Source of the DNA: Rhizobium sp. Q54
GTDB lineage: Bacteria; Pseudomonadota; Alphaproteobacteria; UBA828
Length of the DNA stretch: 60,936 nucleotides
NCBI GenBank assembly: GCA_945892755.1
Contig: CAMDDO010000008.1
Span: forward strand, 1 to 60,936
Direction of reading: 5' to 3'
Within the stretch, counting starts at the first letter, position 1, and the number at the start of each line of letters is the position of its first letter. Of this stretch, positions 27,344 to 35,928 are shown in pieces. The position numbers and the translations under genes were made by a program. The notes below the pieces were generated by a model, which ran no database searches, was not told the DNA's origin, and saw only the letters and a list, made by a program, of their open reading frames with translations.

Positions 27344-27931
27344 TCAGCGCAGCCCGTCTTCGCCCTTGATCTCGTCGGCCCGCAGCCCGCCGACACGGGC
27401 ATGAACACGGCTGCCCGTGGTCATGGCGAGCACGAAGACGATCTCGTCGCGGCGCGGCGCGTCGGGGATGCCGACTTCGATCGAATCGAAATGGCTCCGC
27501 ACATAGGCCGCCTCGCGATGATGTAGGGGAATATCAATGCGCGCACCGATGCCGGCAAGCTTGGTGGCCGAGGGCACGATTGCCTTGGCGCCGCCCAAAA
27601 GCTCGCGCATCGCATAGCCGCCGGGCACGTGCCAGAGCGCGCCGTGTTCGAGCTCACCCGCCTCGCCCACGATACCGCCCTTGCCATAGGCCTCGATCGT
27701 TTTCGGATTGCCGCCCAGCGCGTCGATCAGACGGCGCGACATTTCAAGTCCGAGCGGCTTCAACGCTTCCATCATCGGTAAAATGTCGGTGACGTAACCG
27801 CCGGCGTAAGGATTGCGGATCGCCGCCAGCACCGCCGCGCGCAGCCTCGGCTTCCTGGCAGGCGGGCCGAATTCGTGGCGGATCTCCTCGATCACGGTGA
27901 CGAGTTCGCGAACCTGAACAAGATCGGTCAT
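27344..27931 (-). CDS. AA_synth (PF06684) family protein
   Basis: Protein of 195 residues matching the 'amino acid synthesis' family: conserved AAVLAAIRNPYAGGYV, ALGGNPKTIEAYGKGGIVGEAGELEHGALWH, GARIDIPLHHREAAYVRSHFDSIEV and PRRDEIVFVLAMTTGSR. The biochemical role of this family is not established. The conserved histidines suggest an enzyme acting on a small acid or amide. It sits between UPF0280 (one-base overlap, TGATG) and hyuA, so it almost certainly belongs to the same pathway. Confidence 0.85.
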   Translation of the reverse strand: MTDLVQVRELVTVIEEIRHEFGPPARKPRLRAAVLAAIRNPYAGGYVTDILPMMEALKPLGLEMSRRLIDALGGNPKTIEAYGKGGIVGEAGELEHGALWHVPGGYAMRELLGGAKAIVPSATKLAGIGARIDIPLHHREAAYVRSHFDSIEVGIPDAPRRDEIVFVLAMTTGSRVHARVGGLRADEIKGEDGLR

Positions 27932-28797
27932 CAGCCACTCCGGCGTTGGGACAGAGAGATTTCAGGCGGCGCGACGCGACCGTCGCCCTGAAGCGCGAGA
28001 TAGGCACCCTCGAGCAGGCCTAGCAGGCGCAGGCGCGATGCCTGAGCCGCGCCGGCGTCCAGCGCGCGCGCCACCAATTCACCCGGCAGAATGCCCACAT
28101 CGATCGTCACCAATCGATCGCCGAGGTCGGTGTCGTCGCGCATTTGATTGGCCGGCCGGCGCGCAATCGACTCGTGCTCGACATTGACCGCGTTGGCGAT
28201 CACCGTGGCGGCCGCGTCCGCTGCCGCGGCGTCGCGTGCCAGCACGGTCACGGCATCGGCGATTCCGAGCGAGAAGGAACGACCACGCCAGCCCGATGTG
28301 GCGAGCCCACGCACCGGCATCGAAGCTTTCAATTCGACACGGGCATCGATCGCCGCACGACCCTGGCTATTGACCACGCCGGCCCGAAGCATTTCACTTC
28401 GGGTCAAATAAAGCGCGATATCGCCGCCATTGTTGACATACGCCTTGGACATGCATCGACCCGCTATCATGGACGCGAGGATTTCGTCGGCGACCGCACC
28501 GGCGACCGCGGCCATCGGGGTGATGAACACCGCGCGATGCGGCCACACGGCCGCGACCATGCGGCGCGCGACCGGTCCTTTCGGCAGCGGGCGCGGCTCG
28601 CCGATCGGCGCGCGCAAGAGGCTGAGTTCATCGACCAATGGCGCCAAGATCGTTTCGAAGCGGCGCGCGGCTTGCTGGTATGCCAGGCGCACTTCATCCG
28701 CGCCACCAAACGCCTCGGCGATGATATCGATCGGGCCATGATGCAAATGCAGCCGCCGGCCATCGGGCAGCAAGGCCGCCTGCGCGCCGCTATTCAT
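27931..28797 (-). CDS. UPF0280 (ApbE-like) family protein
   Basis: Protein of 288 residues of UPF0280, distantly like the FMN transferase ApbE. Key parts are PIGEPRPLPKGPVARRMVAAVWPH, AVAGAVADEILASM, KAYVNNGGDIALYL, TSGWRGRSFSLGIADAVTVLA and ADAAATVIANAVN. ATG 28797 overlaps the reductase stop by 8 bases; a longer frame to 29043 is Arg/Ser-rich shadow sequence and is rejected. One possible role, from ApbE likeness, is attaching or handling a flavin for the reductase next door; unproven. Confidence 0.85.
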   Translation of the reverse strand: MNSGAQAALLPDGRRLHLHHGPIDIIAEAFGGADEVRLAYQQAARRFETILAPLVDELSLLRAPIGEPRPLPKGPVARRMVAAVWPHRAVFITPMAAVAGAVADEILASMIAGRCMSKAYVNNGGDIALYLTRSEMLRAGVVNSQGRAAIDARVELKASMPVRGLATSGWRGRSFSLGIADAVTVLARDAAAADAAATVIANAVNVEHESIARRPANQMRDDTDLGDRLVTIDVGILPGELVARALDAGAAQASRLRLLGLLEGAYLALQGDGRVAPPEISLSQRRSG

Positions 28798-30280
28798 GCG
28801 TCGTCGCCTTCGCCGGCCATGGGTTGGCCTCGTCCCACGCTTCCTGCCGATGCGCTGTGTTGGCCAACACCTGCGCGAGCGGAACGATGCGATCGCCATG
28901 GCCACCAAGCGCGACGTAATCATCACGGCGCAACGTGAACTCAATCGGCGCGACGATCGCAGGCGTCGGCACATAGCCAAACGAGCGCGCCGGCATGCGC
29001 GTGACATCGACCATGAATGTGATGCCGCCGCCGGGCCAGACATAGACCGGCGCGCCGCCGCTGGTGACGCGCGTCAGGGCGCTTTTTACCGAGCGCGTCA
29101 ATCGCACCGGATTTTCCGTGACACCGGCACGCAAACTGCCGCCCGCGCCGGCCATGAACAGCACGGTGCAGAGCGCCGGTTCGCAATTCTCAGCGACGCG
29201 CTCGACGGTGAGCTTGATGATGGGCGGCATCTCGGCCGGCTGGGGTTTGAGCGCCTCGTCGAGTACAAACCACGCGGCATCCTCGCCCGTGGTCGAGACC
29301 ATGAAGAGCCGAAGGCCCGGCCAGGCGATCTTGGGATCGATCTTCTCGATCACGTCGAGCGGGTTGGTGATGTTGGTACCGCCCCACCCCATGCCGGGCT
29401 CGGCCACTTTGAAATAGCGGCCGGGTGTCGATTTCCGCCCCCTGACCCGAACCCCGGTCGGCTTGACGTCGAGAAACCGTCCGGCCTGATGCTCCGACAG
29501 CACGCCCGTGATGTGATCATCGACGACGATGACCTCATCGGCGTGAGCGAACCATTGCTTGGCAAAAATGCCCATCGCCGCCGAGCCGCAGCCGACACGC
29601 ATGCGTGCCTCGGTTTTGTCGTCGATGATCGGCGCGCGGCCTGCCTGCACGACGAGACGCGCGCCACCATCGACCTTGAGCTCGACCGCCTTCGTTTCGC
29701 AGAGATCAAGCAGCGCCTGGCACGTGACGGTGCCCTCGCGTTTCGAGCCGCCGGTCAAATGACGCACGCCGCCGACGGACAGCATCTGCGAGCCGTATTC
29801 CGCGGTCGTGACGTGGCCGACCTGCTCGCCTTGGCAAAAAACCGCGGCCTGCTCGGGGCCGAGATAGCGGTCGGTGTCGATCTTCAGCTTGACGCCGCAA
29901 TAACTGAAGATGCCTTCGGAGACCACGGTCACCATGTCGACGCCCTCGACCGCGGCCGAGACAATGAAGGGCGCGGGCTTGTAGTCCGGATAGGTCGTAC
30001 CGGCGCCAATGCCGGTGACGAAGTGATCGGCCGGGCGCAGCAACGCGCCGTCCCAGGTCGCCGCCTGCCCGGCGAAGGGCACCAAGGCGCCGCCTTTGGC
30101 GATGATGCGCAATGGATCGAGCCTGACGAGCTGACCCGCGTGATTGGCGTAACGGTCGCATGCGCCGGTGCGGCCCTCGCGAATGCGGCAGAGCACCGGG
30201 CAAGCGTCACAGCGTACGATGCCGGCCTCGACCGGATCGTCGAGCGCGACCGCGTCGACGGTTGTGTTGTTGTCGCTCAT
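28790..30280 (-). CDS. hnr: 6-hydroxynicotinate reductase-like iron-sulfur protein
   Basis: Protein of 496 residues. It resembles the 6-hydroxynicotinate reductase family known from the anaerobe Eubacterium barkeri and annotated in some alphaproteobacteria. An N-terminal [4Fe-4S] motif C24-x2-C27-x3-C31-x9-C41 (CDACPVLCRIREGRTGAC) is intact. Later cysteines lie in YCGVKLK, FCQGEQ, TCQALLDLC and RVGCGSAAMG. The reaction in the known enzyme is ferredoxin-dependent reduction of 6-hydroxynicotinate to 1,4,5,6-tetrahydro-6-oxonicotinate. It sits directly after the molybdenum hydroxylase (ATGA overlap), which could supply 6-hydroxynicotinate. Substrate is inferred; a related hydroxypyridine is possible. 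Confidence 0.75.
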   Translation of the reverse strand: MSDNNTTVDAVALDDPVEAGIVRCDACPVLCRIREGRTGACDRYANHAGQLVRLDPLRIIAKGGALVPFAGQAATWDGALLRPADHFVTGIGAGTTYPDYKPAPFIVSAAVEGVDMVTVVSEGIFSYCGVKLKIDTDRYLGPEQAAVFCQGEQVGHVTTAEYGSQMLSVGGVRHLTGGSKREGTVTCQALLDLCETKAVELKVDGGARLVVQAGRAPIIDDKTEARMRVGCGSAAMGIFAKQWFAHADEVIVVDDHITGVLSEHQAGRFLDVKPTGVRVRGRKSTPGRYFKVAEPGMGWGGTNITNPLDVIEKIDPKIAWPGLRLFMVSTTGEDAAWFVLDEALKPQPAEMPPIIKLTVERVAENCEPALCTVLFMAGAGGSLRAGVTENPVRLTRSVKSALTRVTSGGAPVYVWPGGGITFMVDVTRMPARSFGYVPTPAIVAPIEFTLRRDDYVALGGHGDRIVPLAQVLANTAHRQEAWDEANPWPAKATTHE

Positions 30281-33042
30281 GACGCCCCCTCGTGTGCCTT
30301 TATCGCGGCGCGCAGACGATGCGGCAGCGCGGGCACGCGCGTCAGGCGCGCCCCGGTCGCGTGACGAATGGCCGAAAGGATCGCCGGCGCGGTCGGCACC
30401 AGGCCCGGCTCGCCGACGCCCTTGGCGCCGAACGGCCCGAGCGGCGTCGGATCTTCAATCAATATCACCTCGATCGCCGGCATGTCACCGATGGTCGGGA
30501 TCAGATAGTCGTGCAGATTGTCGGTCCGGCCCGGGTGATATTCTTCCATCAGCGCGAGCCCGAGCCCCTGTGCGATGCCGCCGGTGATCTGGCCTTCGAT
30601 CAACGTCGGATTGATCGCGCGACCGACATCGTGCGCGGCAATCATGCGCCTGACTTTGACCGTGCCGAGCTCGAGATCAACCTCGACCACCGCCATCTGC
30701 GCCGCGAACGCATAGGTCGCGTAGGGCACGCCCTGGCCATTGGTGTCGAGTGGCACAATCGGCGGATCGAAGCGGCCCTCGGCGCGCAGGACGACACCAT
30801 CCAAATGGGGCAAGTCGGTGAGCTCGATCCGATGCGTCGCTGGACCGTCAATGACAATCAAGGCGTCACCGTCGATGCGGAGGCTTGATTCCATCGACGC
30901 ATTGGCGAGCCGAAGCATCTTGGCACGCAAAGCCACCGCCGCCTCCAACGCGGCGCGACCCGACACGAAGGTCTGACGCGAGGCCGAGGTCTTGCCCGCA
31001 TCGGCGGTCAGATCCGTGTCGCCTACGATCGCGCAAATCGAACCGACCGGCAGGCCAAGCGCATCGGCGACGATTTGCGTCAAGATGGTCGTCGAGCCCT
31101 GGCCGATATCGACCGCGCCATTCCGGAACAACACCGTGCCGTCGCGCCGTAGTTCAAGCCTCATGACCGAGGGGTTGGCCATGCCGGTATTGCCGATGCC
31201 ATACCAGCTGCATCCCAGGCCAACGCCCTGGCGTATCATCCCGCGCCGTGCGTTATGTCTCGCCGCGTCATCGAGCGCCGCCTGCCAACGGATTTCAAGC
31301 GCGTCCAGACAGGCGACAAGACCGACGCTCGCTTCAAGGCGTTGTCCGGAAGCCGTGATGTCGCCGGTGCGGAGCGCGTTGAGCCTGCGGAATGCCAGTC
31401 GATCCATGCCGAGCTTGAGCGCGAGATCGTCCATCAGCGTTTCATGGGCGATTGCCGCTTGTGGCACACCGAAGCCGCGAAATGCGCCGCAATTTGGCCC
31501 ATTGGTCAGCACCGCGCGAGCCCGTGTCGCGACATTCGGCACGCGATAGGGACCCATGGCATGAACCGGCACACGACCCGCGACGGTCGGGCCCCAGGAG
31601 GCATAGGGCCCGGTATTGAAGTCCGCCTCGATCGCAACGGCGCTCAGGCGCCCCTCCGCATCGCAAGCGATACGCGCGTCGATGCGGGCTGCGTGACGCT
31701 TGGTGGTCGAGACCATGCTTTCGGGACGCGAATAGACGCAGGCGACCGGGCGGCCGGTCAGCCAGGCACCCAGCGCGATCAGAGGCTGCACCGAGAGATC
31801 GAGCTTGCCGCCAAAGCCTCCGCCGCAGGCACTTGGAACAATGCGCACCTGCACAGGCGAGAGACCCACGACACCCGCCGTCTCGTCGCGATCCATATAG
31901 GGCGTTTGGGTCGAGACGAAGATTTCGATGCGCTCGCCAACACGTCGCGCCCAGCCGGCCTCAGGCTCGATATAGGCGTGCTCGACATAGGCGGTCTCGA
32001 AACGGCCGTGCGCGGTCAAAGCCCCAGCCTCAAACGCCTCAGCGGGATGACCGCGCCGCACCCGGCCCTCGATGAGAATATTGTCCGTCTTGCCCGCTTG
32101 GACTTCGGGCGCGTCATGCGCGAGCGCCTCGTCGAGCGTCAGGACCGGCGTCAGCGGCTGATAGGTGATCGGCACGTCATCATCGCGCAGCGCCTCAATC
32201 GCATCGCGCGCACCAATCAACGCCAGCACCGCCTCGCCGCGAAAGCGCGCAATGCCATCGGCGAGGACCGGCTGATCTTTGATCTCGGGATAGATGCCAA
32301 AACCATTGCGCGGCACGTCGGCGGCACGGAGTGCGCGCACCAGGCCCGGATAACGGTGAAACAATGGGGTGAGATCACCGATCGCAAACCGCGCATGGGG
32401 CCAGGACGACCGGAGTACGCGGAGATGGAGCGCATCGACCGGAATAGCATCAGCCCCATAAATCTCGGTGCCATTCAGCTTGGCCGCGCCATCGAGCCGC
32501 GCGATGCGCGCACCGACAGCGCTGCCGATGCGCAGCGCCGCCTCGCCGATCGCCGCGCCCGCACGTGTCGCCTCAAGCACCGCCGCGATGATCGGTTGAT
32601 AGCCAGTGCACCGGCAGAGCACGCCGCCGAGCGCGTCCTTGACTGCGTCCTCGCCTGGATGCGGGTCGCGGCCCAGCAGGTCAGCTGCCGCCATGAGCAT
32701 CCCGGGCGTGCAGATGCCACACTGTGCCGCGCCCAATCGAAGGAAGGCCGCGCGCAACGGCTCAAAGCGCGGATCGGCGGCCAGTCCCTCAATCGTGATG
32801 ACACGCCTTCCTTCGACTTGCCCAACCGCGATCAAGCACGAGCAGACCTGCGCGCCATCGACCAATACGGTGCAGGCGCCGCAATCGCCGGCATTGCAGC
32901 CGAGCTTGGTGCCGGTCAGACCGAGGTCAATCCGAAGCAGGTCGCTTAGACGACGCGATCGTGACCCCTCCAGCGCGACTGGCCGGCCATTGACCTCGCA
33001 GGTCAAGGTGAAAGGCTTGATTGCAGGTGCCGCATGGCTCAT
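30277..33042 (-). CDS. Molybdenum hydroxylase, fused [2Fe-2S] and Mo subunits (nicotinate dehydrogenase-like)
   Basis: Protein of 921 residues of the xanthine oxidase family in which the small Fe-S subunit and the large Mo subunit are one chain. N-terminal [2Fe-2S] motifs GCNAGDCGAC, CSC, QCGICTPG and CRCTG cover about 1-160. A linker then leads into an aldehyde-oxidase hammerhead (about 185-300) and Mo-binding region with GGGFGGKLD and AFRGFGVPQ. GVGEPG near the C-terminus carries the probable catalytic glutamate. It likely hydroxylates an N-heterocycle with water, for example nicotinate to 6-hydroxynicotinate. It overlaps hnr and the FAD-subunit gene by ATGA at both ends. Confidence 0.85.
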   Translation of the reverse strand: MSHAAPAIKPFTLTCEVNGRPVALEGSRSRRLSDLLRIDLGLTGTKLGCNAGDCGACTVLVDGAQVCSCLIAVGQVEGRRVITIEGLAADPRFEPLRAAFLRLGAAQCGICTPGMLMAAADLLGRDPHPGEDAVKDALGGVLCRCTGYQPIIAAVLEATRAGAAIGEAALRIGSAVGARIARLDGAAKLNGTEIYGADAIPVDALHLRVLRSSWPHARFAIGDLTPLFHRYPGLVRALRAADVPRNGFGIYPEIKDQPVLADGIARFRGEAVLALIGARDAIEALRDDDVPITYQPLTPVLTLDEALAHDAPEVQAGKTDNILIEGRVRRGHPAEAFEAGALTAHGRFETAYVEHAYIEPEAGWARRVGERIEIFVSTQTPYMDRDETAGVVGLSPVQVRIVPSACGGGFGGKLDLSVQPLIALGAWLTGRPVACVYSRPESMVSTTKRHAARIDARIACDAEGRLSAVAIEADFNTGPYASWGPTVAGRVPVHAMGPYRVPNVATRARAVLTNGPNCGAFRGFGVPQAAIAHETLMDDLALKLGMDRLAFRRLNALRTGDITASGQRLEASVGLVACLDALEIRWQAALDDAARHNARRGMIRQGVGLGCSWYGIGNTGMANPSVMRLELRRDGTVLFRNGAVDIGQGSTTILTQIVADALGLPVGSICAIVGDTDLTADAGKTSASRQTFVSGRAALEAAVALRAKMLRLANASMESSLRIDGDALIVIDGPATHRIELTDLPHLDGVVLRAEGRFDPPIVPLDTNGQGVPYATYAFAAQMAVVEVDLELGTVKVRRMIAAHDVGRAINPTLIEGQITGGIAQGLGLALMEEYHPGRTDNLHDYLIPTIGDMPAIEVILIEDPTPLGPFGAKGVGEPGLVPTAPAILSAIRHATGARLTRVPALPHRLRAAIKAHEGAS

Positions 33043-33884
33043 CGGCGGCCACCTAGATCCGCAAGACCACGGCGGATCAACGTCAAGGCCGCCTCGCGGC
33101 GATAGGCCGCGTCAGCGCGGATGTCGTCGATCGGCGTGAGCGGCGCCAGATGATTTTCGTGTGGCACATCGGCGAGCGCTGAATTCAATGTCCGACCACG
33201 AAGCGCCGCCTCAAGTTCGGGCAAGCGACGCGCCACCGGTGAGCAGGCGCCGATCGCAATGCGTGCCGCTGTGATCCGTCCATCGGAGTCGACGTCAAGG
33301 CTGATCGCGATCATGACGATGGAGATCACGAGATAACGCCGGGTGCCGAGCTTTGAGAACCACGCGAGAGTTGTCGGCGCACGCGGCTTGGGTAGGATCA
33401 GCGCACTGACCAATTCACCCGGTCGACAAGCGGTTTTCCGCGCGCCGGTGATGAAGGCGTCGAGCGAAAGGCGCCGCCCGCCGTCTGCGGCCTCAAGCGC
33501 GACCTCTGCGTCGAGCGCTAGCAGACAGGGTACGCCATCGGCGGCCGGCGCCGCGTTGCAGACATTGCCAATGACCGTGCCGGCGTTTTGGATCTGCACG
33601 CCGCCGATTTCACGCGCCGCCTGCTTGAGCGCGTCGAACAGCGGCGGCAACGGCGCGGCGATCAGATCACTCCAAGTGGTCAGCGCCTTGATACGCCAAT
33701 GATCGGCGTGTTCGTCGATGCCACGCAGATCGCCGATTCCGCTCAGGTCAAGCACCGGTTCATCGAACGGCCGGCCGACATGGGCGGGGTAGATATCCGT
33801 GCCTCCGGCGAGCACGAGCCAGCGGCTCGCGGCCAGCGCCGAGAGCGCGTCGGGCAAAGATCTCGGCCGTAAATACGCCCCCAT
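33039..33884 (-). CDS. Molybdenum hydroxylase FAD subunit
   Basis: FAD-binding subunit of 281 residues for the adjacent molybdenum hydroxylase. The motifs VLAGGTDIYPAHVG and QIQNAGTVIGNVCNAAPAAD are the two FAD loops of the xanthine dehydrogenase FAD domain. ATG 33884 (MGAYLRPRSLPDAL) gives the standard family start; the frame to 33941 is longer without support. The 66-base gap to the MarR gene includes TTGTGTACGAACAA (TTGT/ACAA arms), which could be an operator but is weak. Confidence 0.88.
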   Translation of the reverse strand: MGAYLRPRSLPDALSALAASRWLVLAGGTDIYPAHVGRPFDEPVLDLSGIGDLRGIDEHADHWRIKALTTWSDLIAAPLPPLFDALKQAAREIGGVQIQNAGTVIGNVCNAAPAADGVPCLLALDAEVALEAADGGRRLSLDAFITGARKTACRPGELVSALILPKPRAPTTLAWFSKLGTRRYLVISIVMIAISLDVDSDGRITAARIAIGACSPVARRLPELEAALRGRTLNSALADVPHENHLAPLTPIDDIRADAAYRREAALTLIRRGLADLGGRR

Positions 33885-33950
33885 CCGGCGCCCTAATGTT
33901 TGTGTACGAACAAGTTTTGATCCATGCCGGTACACTGTCAAGCGACGGTG

Positions 33951-34379
33951 TCAGCTCAACCGACGAAGCAAGGCAAGAAAGGTTTCGCGCTCGTCCGGCG
34001 CGAGGGGGCTTAGAATTGCTTGGCCCACCCTCGGACCGTTTCTCGCCAGCCGCTCAATCAGGCGACGGCCCGCAAGCGACAGGCTCAGCACGGTCCGGCG
34101 CCGGTCATTCGGGTCGGCGGCACGTTCGATCAGCCCGCGCGTTTCGAGGCGCCGGATCACGCCCAGGATGGTCGCGCGATCCATGGCGGTGAGGCGCCCC
34201 AAATGGTTTTGGGACAGCGCACCCTCATCCTTCAGTTTGACCAGGGCGGCGAATTGCGTCGGCGTCAAATCGTCGACCCCGATCTGCCCGAGGAATATCG
34301 CGGTGGCGCGCTGATGGGCGCGCCGCAAGAGATGCCCGACTTGCTCCTCGACCCGATAGGGCGCCCCGCGCCGCCTCAT
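33951..34379 (-). CDS. MarR-family regulator
   Basis: Winged-helix regulator of 142 residues. The DNA-binding part is about residues 40-100 (LTPTQFAALVKL, LSQNHLGRLTAMDRATILGVIRRLETRGLIER, and the DPNDRR wing). The N- and C-terminal helices would form the dimer interface. It lies 66 bases upstream of the molybdenum hydroxylase operon on the same strand and divergent from the tartrate dehydrogenase-like gene, so it may repress either or both. MarR proteins such as NicR control nicotinate genes elsewhere; that parallel supports but does not prove the role. Confidence 0.85.
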   Translation of the reverse strand: MRRRGAPYRVEEQVGHLLRRAHQRATAIFLGQIGVDDLTPTQFAALVKLKDEGALSQNHLGRLTAMDRATILGVIRRLETRGLIERAADPNDRRRTVLSLSLAGRRLIERLARNGPRVGQAILSPLAPDERETFLALLRRLS

Positions 34380-34436
34380 GTCAGACCCTTTGACTCATCG
34401 AAAGCACCGGGCCTACAACATCCCGGCCTGAGGCAC

Positions 34437-34468
34437 CGACTATAGCCGCCCAGGCGGGACGACTATAG
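34437..34468. promoter_or_regulatory. Direct repeat in the MarR/tartrate-dehydrogenase intergenic region
   Basis: CGACTATAG occurs twice (34437-34445 and 34460-34468), 23 bases apart, flanking the inverted repeat CCGCC-CA-GGCGG. The second copy ends 15 bases before the ATG of the dehydrogenase gene. It could be an operator or a promoter element pair. No experimental consensus is known to me. Confidence 0.35.
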
Positions 34469-34483
34469 GGAAGAGGAGAAACC

Positions 34484-35539
34484 ATGGCGCGGCATCGGAT
34501 TGCCGTCGTCCCGGGCGACGGGATCGGCAAGGAGGTTGTACCCGAGGCAATTCGGGTGCTCGACAAGGTTGGGTCGCGCCACGGCGTGAGCTTCGATTGG
34601 ACGCATTTGGACTGGTCGTGTGAGACCTATGCCAAGACCGGCCGCATGATGCCGGAAGACGGCGTCGAGCAATTGAAGAAATTCGAATCGATCTTCCTTG
34701 GCGCCGTTGGCTTTCCGGGCGTGCCGGATCACATTTCGCTCTGGGGCCTGTTGATCCCGCTGCGACGCGCCTTCCGTCAATATGTCAATGAGCGGCCGAT
34801 CCGCTTGATGAAGGGCGTCACCTCGCCGCTCGCCGGGCGCCAGGCGGGCGACATCGATTTCGTGATCATTCGCGAAAACAACGAGGGCGAATATTCCGAA
34901 ATGGGCGGGCGCATGTATCGCGACACGCCCGAGGAATTGGCGATCCAGGAGAGCGTGTTCAGCCGAAAAGGCGTCGACCGCGTGATTACCTACGCCTTCG
35001 AACTCGCGCGCAAGCGCCGCAAGCACGTGACCTCGGCGACCAAATCGAACGGCATCATCCACACCATGCCGTTTTGGGACGAGCGCTTCGCCGCGATCAA
35101 GGCGAAGTACCCCGACGTCAAAGCCGACCAGTACCACATCGACATATTAAGCGCGCATTTTGTGCAGCATCCCGACTGGTTCGATGTCGTGGTCGGCAGC
35201 AATCTGTTCGGCGATATCTTGTCGGACCTGGGCGCTGCCGTGGTCGGTGGCATGGGCCTCGCACCTGCCGCCAACATCAATCCGGAGAAAGATTTTCCCT
35301 CGATGTTCGAGCCCGTGCATGGTTCGGCGCCCGACATCGCGGGCAAGATGATCGCCAATCCGATCGCGCAGATCTGGACTGGCGCGATGTTGCTGGATCA
35401 CCTTGGCCATGGCGCCGCGGCGCGCGAGGTCGAGGCCGCGATCGAGCGCGTCTTGGCCGGCGGGCTTTGCCGCACGCGCGATCTCGGCGGCAATGCCGGC
35501 ACCGCCGAAATGGGCAAGGCCATCGTCGACGCGCTGTAA
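34484..35539 (+). CDS. Tartrate dehydrogenase / D-malate dehydrogenase-type protein
   Basis: NAD-dependent beta-decarboxylating dehydrogenase of 351 residues, isocitrate/isopropylmalate superfamily. VVPGDGIGKEV (N-terminus), LLIPLRRAFRQYVNERPIRL, FVIIRENNEGEYSEMGGRMY, the metal segment GSNLFGDILSDLGAAVVGGMGLAP and FEPVHGSAPDIAGK match the TtuC/DmlA branch rather than leucine LeuB. It would oxidise tartrate, D-malate or an analogous 2-hydroxy acid. GAGGAG precedes ATG 34484. It is the first of three co-directional genes ahead of HyuAB pair 2. Confidence 0.88.
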   Translation: MARHRIAVVPGDGIGKEVVPEAIRVLDKVGSRHGVSFDWTHLDWSCETYAKTGRMMPEDGVEQLKKFESIFLGAVGFPGVPDHISLWGLLIPLRRAFRQYVNERPIRLMKGVTSPLAGRQAGDIDFVIIRENNEGEYSEMGGRMYRDTPEELAIQESVFSRKGVDRVITYAFELARKRRKHVTSATKSNGIIHTMPFWDERFAAIKAKYPDVKADQYHIDILSAHFVQHPDWFDVVVGSNLFGDILSDLGAAVVGGMGLAPAANINPEKDFPSMFEPVHGSAPDIAGKMIANPIAQIWTGAMLLDHLGHGAAAREVEAAIERVLAGGLCRTRDLGGNAGTAEMGKAIVDAL

Positions 35540-35583
35540 ACAACTAGACCGCGCTCCGCGCGCGGTAAACCTGGGAGGCCACC

Positions 35584-35895
35584 ATGACCTATCGTTTGAC
35601 CGTCACCTATGCGAACGAGCCCACCGGCAAGTTCGATTTCGCGTATTACCGCGACAAGCACATGCCGATGGTGCGCGCGCGCCTCGGCGCCAATGTCTCG
35701 CGAACCGAGATCGGCAAGGGAACGGCGTCGGGAGATGGCGGCAAGGCTGGGTTCGTGTGCGTTGGCCAAGTCTGGTTCAAGTCGCTGCCGGAGTTTCAGG
35801 CAAGCCTCAAGCAGCATGGCGCCGAGATCATGGGCGATATCCCGAATTACACGAACATCAAGCCGGCCGTACAAATCGATGAGCTGGTCGAATAG
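35584..35895 (+). CDS. EthD family protein
   Basis: Small protein of 103 residues with the ferredoxin-like dimeric alpha/beta-barrel of EthD: YANEPTGKFDFAYYRDKHMPMVRARLG at the start, and a second strand set VGQVWFKSLPEFQASL. YYRDKHMP is the family mark. GGGAGG precedes ATG 35584. Members often accompany dioxygenases or lactone/lactam hydrolases. A hairpin (ACCGCGC/GCGCGGT, 35548-35566) in the 44-base gap from the dehydrogenase lacks a T run. Role unknown here. Confidence 0.85.
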   Translation: MTYRLTVTYANEPTGKFDFAYYRDKHMPMVRARLGANVSRTEIGKGTASGDGGKAGFVCVGQVWFKSLPEFQASLKQHGAEIMGDIPNYTNIKPAVQIDELVE

Positions 35896-35928
35896 TCGCT
35901 AACAAGCGCAGCCGACAAGGGGGAGCCG

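Noticed and set aside
28798-29043. Longer start for UPF0280
   Set aside because: The extra 82 codons are Arg/Ser-rich and lie over the 3' end of the reductase gene in another frame.
28796-30364. Plus-strand open frame of 522 codons
   Set aside because: Antisense shadow of the 6-hydroxynicotinate reductase-like gene; codon bias of the true gene leaves this frame open.
31255-32949. Plus-strand open frame of 564 codons
   Set aside because: Antisense shadow of the molybdenum hydroxylase; rich in His, Arg and Asp without domains.
35548-35566. ACCGCGC/GCGCGGT hairpin after the tartrate dehydrogenase-like gene
   Set aside because: No T run and within a short gap between co-directional genes; not enough for a terminator call.
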